NCBI GenBank assembly: GCA_031772115.1
Contig: JAPDPK010000022.1
Span: 372,001-436,000 of the forward strand
Length of the DNA: 64,000 bases
Reading direction: 5' to 3'
Source: Heritiera littoralis
Lineage: Eukaryota > Streptophyta > Magnoliopsida > Malvales > Malvaceae
How positions within the stretch are numbered: the stretch's first letter is position 1; each line of letters begins with the position of its first letter. The position numbers and the translations under genes are program-made. Under the pieces are notes generated by a model. That model was not told the DNA's origin, did no database searches, and saw nothing but the letters and a program-made list of their open reading frames with translations. Positions 57,799 through 64,000 of this stretch are shown here, piece by piece.

Positions 57799-60182
57799 CT
57801 ACTCTCTCCGTCTTCTCTTACACCTAACATAAGAAATAATGTCTGTTGTTGGTGGCACTACTGAAGGTGCCGCAGGAGATGCAGGAGGCGCCGATGCTGG
57901 TGGTGGTGCAGGAGGTGCAAGGGGTGCCACTGCTGATGGTGCTAGTAGAGGCAAGTGCACTAGGAGATGCTGATCAGGGACTGCTGAGGAGGGAGCTACT
58001 GAAGATGAAGCTGCTGGTGGAGGCCGAGTGATGCTAGGACTGATGATGGTGGAGGAACTGGTACTGGTAGTGGATCAAGATGTGGAGCTCGAGGTGGAGT
58101 CAAAGGCAAATACTGTGTCATGCTGTAAAGAGTATAAATGGCCTATCTCCATACATCCACATACTGATCATGGCCACCTGCCACCACTAACTCAAGCCGA
58201 TCCCCTATAGCTGCCACTATGTGCTATAAAATAATAATAATGTAAATAGATCAAATACAATATAATAACACAATATTGACATAACGTAAGAAATGAATGG
58301 CTTACCTCGTAGTTGATCTGTGTGGAGGTCTCAATCTATATCTAGGATTCTGTACATATTGATGAGAAATCGTGACATACCAAGTCATACAATCCGCTGT
58401 ACACTGTCCACGAATCCTGCTTTGTCTTCCTTTCCTCTCATCAGTGAGCAAATGACAGTCCCACATGTCCTAGTATCCTTGTTGAAAGGGATTCCACACG
58501 TTATAGTTTATTGGCTTCGAACCTCATTCCTCGTGATAAGGGGTGAGAGGTGGATGTGGAATGGTCTGTACATAACCACACTGTTGAAGAACTCTATCCG
58601 GATGATAAGGCTCCACAATCTAATCAAACTTAATACATCTAGAAAAGTAAGTAATATGCGGCAAAGGATGATGGGCTTTGATATCTGCGTACAGATTCCA
58701 GCAAACCTGATGATAGATGAGGTCTTCAAGTTGCTCCCTCAATATTCGAAGCTACAAATTGCAGCAGAGTGGCTTCCATCAATAGGCCTGTGGCAACCCC
58801 TGTCTATATGACAAATCCTATACTGGATCTAACGAGGGAAAATGCTCGTAAATCCATGCCTACATTAAACAAAAGCAACATTTATAATAAAAGCATAATT
58901 TATTAAATATTAAACAAAGCAATATGAAATTTATTAAATAAATTTTAAATACCTACAACAGTGTCATGTAGCTAGCTATCAAATGACAGTCAGACCTACT
59001 GGCAATACCTAGCTGTTTGTACGTGTACGTAAGACAAGATGTAACCCATGCAAATTGGCCAACGATCGTCAGATCCTCAAAAAATGATAAATATGCGACT
59101 GACACTTTGGTTGCACTCTTATCAACAAAAAGAGTGCAACCAAGTAAAAAATAACAAGAATGCACAAGCCGCATACTCTATATGTTCCTCGTCATTGGAG
59201 TCGGTCACACCAAAGAACGTATCTCGTAACCACTGCAACCTAACCTGTGGTCCTCGAGAGGCAACAGTCACTGCACATGCCTTCTCTACGTCAACGCCAA
59301 TCAGACGCACCAACATCTCGTTTGCCTCGTCAATAAAGACACTAGCGAATGATATAATCTGACCAACCACAGCAATATCAAGTAATGTAGACACATCATC
59401 TAGAGTGATGGTCATCTCTCCGAACGACATGTGAAACATGTTAGTCTCTAGCTACCACCTCTCAGTAAATGCAAAGATGATGGTTTTGTTGCACGTCAAA
59501 TAACTGCAGTCCAACAATTTAGCCAACCCTGATCACTAGATGATCGACCAGATGCGTAACCGACTCGCACCTAACGACCATGTACCAACTTTCGGACCAT
59601 GATTAATAACTTTAATCTCTCCTCGTTCTTATATTAAAACAAATAAATAATTAGTATATAATTAAGTATAATTTTCATAGCAATAAATATGTAATAACTT
59701 TCAAAATATATATTTCCCTGCCAAATAGCTGCAATAACATGAGATCCCAAGCTCCTTAATAGGGACACATCAATTGGATCACTAGTACCAACTCCCTAAC
59801 TAGAAGTATTGGCTTGCTGCATATCCTAAGTAGCAGTTACCTCACTAGATACAGGCAACTACTACCTCTCCTCGATAACTGCTGCCTGGCTAGAAGTATA
59901 GGCATGCCGCGTCTCTTGGGCAACAACTGCCTCATCAGATACAGGCACCTGCTGCGTTTACTTAGTAGCTGCCTCAACAGGTACCATCTCTGGCTGCATG
60001 GCCTAGTCACCTACTACCACGAATGCAATGCGTCTACTCGTCTCAAATACAACGCGTTGCCTCCTTTCAAACGCAACGCGTCGCCTCCTCTCAGATGCAG
60101 TCGGTTACCATCGCCACGTGGATGGACTCAAGGAGGGACGGCTATGATCATGTGATGACCCGGCTCCTCGTGTACATGCCAT
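57799..60182 (-). pseudogene. M5 PMD gene, four exons, many stops
   Basis: Start MACTRGAGSSHDHSRPS at 60182 matches the MANTRGGDSSQGRRQRP start of M1. Exon 1 runs to about 59716, exon 2 is about 58953-59630, exon 3 58306-58859, and exon 4 57799-58223. Exon 2 has the PMD signature ETNMFHMSFGEMTITLDDVS and LLGCTLFVDKS. Exon 3 has AWIYEHFPSLD and VEPYHPDRVLQQCGYVQT. Exon 4 is Ala-Pro rich with a basic end (RCKRRRRE). The exon 1 donor GT has become GG, exon 2 ends in TAG instead of CAG, and there are several internal stops. Sequence is well diverged from M1-M4. Confidence 0.85.
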
Positions 60183-60394
60183 TTGTAAAAACACACAATT
60201 GCACCTACAATTAAACAATTATACAACCAAACATAGGTTTCATATTTTCATTCAAAATATCAACATTACAACATTCGATGTTCTCATAGTGCATTACACC
60301 ATACAAGACTAATTTTTAATAATAATAACTAAGTTTATTAAAAATTTAATAATAAAAACTAATTTTTATTATTTTTTAATAATAAAAATTTTTA

Positions 60395-60540
60395 AAAAAA
60401 AGCCTCAAGGTAAGGGACTGCCGTAAGGCCCTAAAGCCTCACGGTACAGAGAAGCGGTGACGCTTGTGAGCCTCACAGCTTCTCTTTGTCGTGATACTTT
60501 CAAGCCTCACGACTTTTCCTTGCCGTGAGGCTCGATAAAA
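60395..60540. repeat. M5 right subterminal array of GCCTCACGGC-type motifs
   Basis: GCCTCACGGTAC, GTGAGCCTCACAGC, AAGCCTCACGAC and CCGTGAGGCTCG recur within 145 bp, with inverted arms GCCTCAC / GTGAGGC. It differs from the left array of the same element. Confidence 0.7.
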
Positions 60541-60874
60541 TACCCAAAACCCCAATCTCAAACCCTAACATCAAAAATTCTCTACAAACATAAAAAATTC
60601 ACAAATATACATAATATTGTAGAGGATTTTACCTTACAAATTGATGAAGCACTGAATTGCTGTTGATTACTTAAAATTTTGTGGAAATTGAAGAGAATGG
60701 AATGGAGAGGGAAAGAAGTGTGTAGGGAGTGTGTAGGTTGTCTGTAGATTGTTTGGAATGGAGAGGGTATTTTGGGTATTAATTAATTAGATAGGTTGTG
60801 TTTAGAACAAATTAAAAAAAAAGTAGGTTGTGATTAGTGAAAGGTAAATTGTGTTTAGAAATTCCCTATCACGT

Positions 60875-62460
60875 TAAGTCTTGTAGAAAAATTATGATGT
60901 CAAAATTTGTAATTAACATGTCAAAAACAAAATAATTTTTTATCTTTTAAATTTATATACAAATTTTATTAAAAATGATTTTGTTAAAATCATAACCTGT
61001 AACGATTTTATATTTTTTTGCCTTTTTTTTAACGTGTCATTGTGTCATTTCTTAAATTGTCGAGACAACCTTTCATCTTTTCCTTTGGTTGGTATTTTTT
61101 TTTACTTTTCACTTTTTATTTTTGACTTCTTTTAATTAATAATTGAAATTATGAGATTGATTTAATCTCGATTGTAATATTTGTGCTTTGTCATAGTTTA
61201 ATTAAAAATTATTATCTAATACATTGCTAGTGAAATTTTTAAACTCTATAAATCGGATTAAGATAATAACACATATTTATTATATTTATTTATTTTTAAT
61301 TTTTTTAATATTCCTTAGCAGATATGTGTTCTCATCTTAACACTACTTGTGAAGTTTAAAAATTCTGTTTACAGTATATTGGATATAATCCTTTAATTAA
61401 TATGTAATAAAAATTTTTGAATTTTAAAATAAAATGAAATAATTGAAATATCTCTACAATTGTATAATTCCTTGAAATCTAATATGTTTTATAAATAAAG
61501 TAAATGCAAAAATGATACCATAAATTAAAAATAATTAAGAGTTGCTAACAAATAAAAAAGATGAAGAAAATTATTTTAATTGAATAGAAAATAAAAAAAT
61601 GATATTTAAAAAATATTGATTGGTATAAATTAAAAAATGTACTTCCAATAAAATCCAAAAAAAATTTGAGAATTGAAAGTATTCTAATAGTACTAATAAC
61701 AAGGAATGAAAGAAAAAGCATTATCTATAAAGTTCAAAAATTTTAGATCAAAAGAAAACTGTATATAAAAAATAAATAGTAAGAAAATAAAAAAAAATGG
61801 TCATTCAATTAAACACCCACAAGAGAAACGAAAGGGAATAAAGTTATGCTTGGTACAACGAAAAACTAGAAGGATAGAAAGTGGCGAAATGAAAAGCGGA
61901 AGGAAAACAAATTTTAGGTTGCTTGTTACAAGAGAAATAGGAAACAAAAATATAGGAAGGATGGTATTTTCGTTCCCTCTTCACAAATGACAATTTGTCC
62001 AAATTGGATAGTTGAGAGGAAAGACATAGCATACTCCCTCAACTTGTGAGGGTCCTTTTCGAAGGACAAAACCATGAGAAGAGCAATGTGCTTTGCACCA
62101 AAGCAGACATTACCCCACAGGTGGATGCAAGCTGCCACAGCTGGTATCAAAGCTGCCTTGATATGCCTCTGTGCCAATCGTGGAGCAAACCTCAACGAGG
62201 ACGTGAGTCATTATGGGGGTAATGGGATAATGCATTGCACCTTAGGCAAATCCCATATTGGACAAGCACTCCTCAAAAAACAAGCCTAGAAAATTTTGTT
62301 TATTTCAAAACTCATTTAAAAAACTGGAATCATCTTTGTAAACGTAAAGATGCAGAGGGATTGAGAATACAAAAAAATGATTCTATGAATCAAGCACTCC
62401 TTGAAAAACAAGTTTGAAAAATTTTGTCCAATCCATAATCTCTATAAGTACCATTCTTAG
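60875..62460. other. AT-rich intergenic region with possible retroelement remnants
   Basis: I see no gene. A MITE lies at 61211-61389. Around 62040-62300 the sequence is less AT-rich and includes GCTGGTATCAAAGCTGCC and CCCATATTGGACAAGCACTC, words common in plant LTR retroelement leaders and LTRs. CAAGCACTCCT recurs at 62261-62275 and 62391-62402. This looks like a decayed retroelement piece, with no ends assigned. Confidence 0.4.
61211..61389. mobile_element. Second foldback MITE related to the one at 56580
   Basis: Inverted arms ATTATCTAATACATTGCTAG and, reverse-complemented, ATTATATCCAATATACTGTA share the internal AATTTTTAAACT and ATAACACATAT words, and overall size and layout match the MITE at 56580-56758. 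It is more diverged between arms. Confidence 0.6.
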
Positions 62461-63728
62461 TGTTAGCTTTAAATTGACATATGTATTTTGAAATGACAAA
62501 AATTTAAGTGATCTTTTATGTTTTGATTCATATTGTAAATTTGCTTTATCACACATGATTCTCTCAAACCATTTTAAGTCAAGATCATGATTTAATGAGA
62601 TATTCTTATTGGTCTTAATACTTTATAAAATGGTTTTGAATATTTTCATTAAGTAATGTTTTCAAGAATATATTTGAACAAAATCTTAGAAAACTTCTTA
62701 ATGAATTTTAGGACTATGTTTTCATTTGAGAAAGTCAAGAAAAACTCCCACAAAATTCTAAAATATTTTAGGTTGAATTAAAATCAAAGTCTACATCATT
62801 TCTAACCCAAAATGGTCTAGAAAAGTTCAAGAAATGCTCTCTGGAAGCATGGGATCGATCCCCTAAGAGAAGGGATCGATCCTTTCATGGAAAAATGCAT
62901 TGGAAGGCATTCGGAAAAATTCTGATCGATCCCTTTTCATGAAAACAGTGCTCAACAACTAGTTTCTGTGAGATACAACGGCTACATTCGTTTTTGGCTC
63001 TAACCAATGTCAAGAATACATCCAAGGGACTATAAATAGAGGCTTGGAAGCTACAGAAAGCAAGAGGAATAGCTGAGCAACATTTTTCATCATCTTCTTC
63101 ATCTTCCTCAAGCCTCAACAACAATTCAAGTGCTACAAAGTCTTCATCTTCCATCACTCTCATATTTCTTGTATAGCATAGCACAAATATTGTATAGGCT
63201 TTTCTTTGTGCTTAATCTTTATAATTAATTTTTGTAATCATTTGCCTACCTAGAGGCCTTCTTTGGTTACACTCATTGTAAACGCAATCACACCTTGTAA
63301 AGGGGAGGTTTTCTTAAGCCTTAGAAAAAGAGGGAGGTTTCTCTTTAGCCTTAGAAAAATATGGAGGTTTCTCTTAAGCCTAGAAAAAGAGAGAGGTTTC
63401 TCTCGAGCCTTGAAAAAGAGGGATTGTAAATATAAATTCAAGTTAGTGAATTTGAGGAAAATCCTTGGGAGCGTCTCAAGGTAGAGGACGTAAACAAGGT
63501 TGCCGAACCTTTATAAATTGCTTGCGTACATTTCTCTTTTCCTTCTCTCTTTATTTACTTGCAATTATATTTGTGTTTATTGTATTGAATTTGGATTGCT
63601 TGCTTGCATAACCTAGAGAACTTAAAAACATTAATATAGGCTAGTGAATTTAGAGGAACCGAAAAACGACCTTAAGGTTAGTTAAAAACTGATTCACTCC
63701 CCTCTTGGTATAACCTATAGAGCCAACA
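62461..63728 (+). repeat. Copia-C 5' LTR
   Basis: Starts TGTTAGC and ends GCCAACA. It contains GGGATCGATCCC-type sites at 62851-62930, a TATA-like CTATAAATAGAGG near 63030, and a 63310-63420 segment with four tandem purine-rich units (GGAGGTTTCTCTTAAGCC and variants). Confidence 0.88.
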
Positions 63729-63730
63729 AT

Positions 63731-63748
63731 TGGTATCAGAACTTGGGC
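63731..63748 (+). other. Primer binding site of Copia-C
   Basis: TGGTATCAGAACTTGGG follows the LTR, complementary to initiator tRNA-Met with one mismatch (GAAC for GAGC). Confidence 0.8.
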
Positions 63749-63793
63749 TCGAGATTGATTTAGATTAATGTCTATCGAGCAAAACGATCATAA

Positions 63794-64000
63794 ATGGCTC
63801 ACTTGAATGTAGGCACACCCCTAGGAGAAGAGGGACATTCATTAGCTAGACCTCCACTCTTCAATGGAGAGAATTACTCATATTGAAAAATTAGGTTGAT
63901 GTTGTTTGTGCAATCAAATGAATATGAAGTGTGGAGAGTAATAGTAAATGGTCCTAAGATCCCAATGAAGAAAATTGATGGAAAAGATGTCCCTAAAAGT
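63794..64000 (+). pseudogene. Copia-C gag start, with premature stop
   Basis: ATG 63794 opens MAHLNVGTPLGEEGHSLARP, the same start as Copia-B gag (MAQSSVATPLVGEGHSTVRP). The frame continues through NGENYSY, then a TGA replaces the conserved Trp of the YW motif, and coding resumes with LMLFVQSNEYEVWRVIV. The gene is cut by the window edge. Confidence 0.85.

Larger units (their letters stand above)
57139..60865 (-). mobile_element. M5: PMD-only Mutator-like element
   Basis: The perfect 9-bp TSD TATCACGTT lies at 57130-57138 and 60866-60874. The ends are inverted: GGGGGTTCTAAATACAACC at the left, and the right end reverse-complements to GGGAATTTCTAAACACAATTT, the same type as M3. It is 3,727 bp long and holds one PMD gene on the minus strand and no transposase or OTU sequence, so it must have moved with a transposase supplied elsewhere. 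It has its own subterminal repeats, different in sequence from the GCGCAAG arrays. Confidence 0.92.
62461..64000 (+). mobile_element. Copia-C: 5' end of a second sirevirus-like copia element
   Basis: A 5' LTR, a primer binding site and the start of gag related to Copia-B. The right window edge cuts the element. LTR termini (TGTTAGCTTTAAATTGACAT ... GAGCCAACA) and the GGGATCGATCCC sites match Copia-B, but the LTR is longer (1,268 against about 990 bp) and diverged. Confidence 0.88.

Noticed and set aside
57846..58210. Plus-strand Val/Leu/Glu-rich open frames
   Set aside because: Mirror image of the Ala-Pro-rich exon 4 of the M5 PMD gene on the minus strand.

Overview
The window is nuclear DNA of a flowering plant, most likely a eudicot. 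The evidence is spliced genes with GT-AG introns, Ty1/copia and Ty3/gypsy retrotransposons, a tRNA-type SINE, MITEs and Mutator-like elements (MULEs) carrying the plant mobile domain (PMD). There are no bacterial-type operons, rRNA genes or CRISPR arrays. The species cannot be named from the sequence.

Layout. 1-2676: 3' part of a copia element (Copia-A), probably sitting in an intron of an unknown minus-strand gene whose first coding exon is 2844-3085. 3889-4066: a SINE with a 16-bp target-site duplication (TSD). 4920-5287: GC-rich promoter/leader sequence. 5279-44868: a block of nested MULEs. M1 (5288-12554) abuts M4 (12572-44859). M4 is split near its left tip by M3 (12601-36199). M3 is split at its very tip by M2 (12605-19740) and, in its transposase gene, by a complete sirevirus-like copia element (Copia-B, 25622-35265). 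M4 also contains a 3.6-kb solo LTR (37749-41382). The assignments rest on TSDs I could read: 9 bp for every MULE, 5 bp for the retroelements. 44869-45914: short host interval with a possible first exon. 45915-56420: a complete nine-exon DCN1-like (cullin neddylation) gene on the minus strand, whose first intron holds a Ty3/gypsy chromovirus (49929-55729), itself holding a hAT-like MITE. 57139-60865: a fifth MULE (M5) carrying only a PMD gene. 62461-64000: 5' LTR and start of gag of another copia element (Copia-C).

The main discovery is the MULE family M1-M4. Each copy has, or had, two convergent genes. One is a four-exon PMD gene on the plus strand. The other is a five-exon gene on the minus strand fusing a MULE transposase, a SWIM zinc finger and an OTU-type cysteine protease domain. 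Both subterminal regions, and intron 1 of the transposase gene, carry dense arrays of the inverted motif GCGCAAGT...ACTTGCGC. Four family members inserted within about 50 bp of one another, at or in each other's terminal repeats, which suggests self-targeted insertion. All copies carry frameshifts or stops, so none looks autonomous as it stands. The only host gene I can reconstruct completely is the DCN1-like gene.
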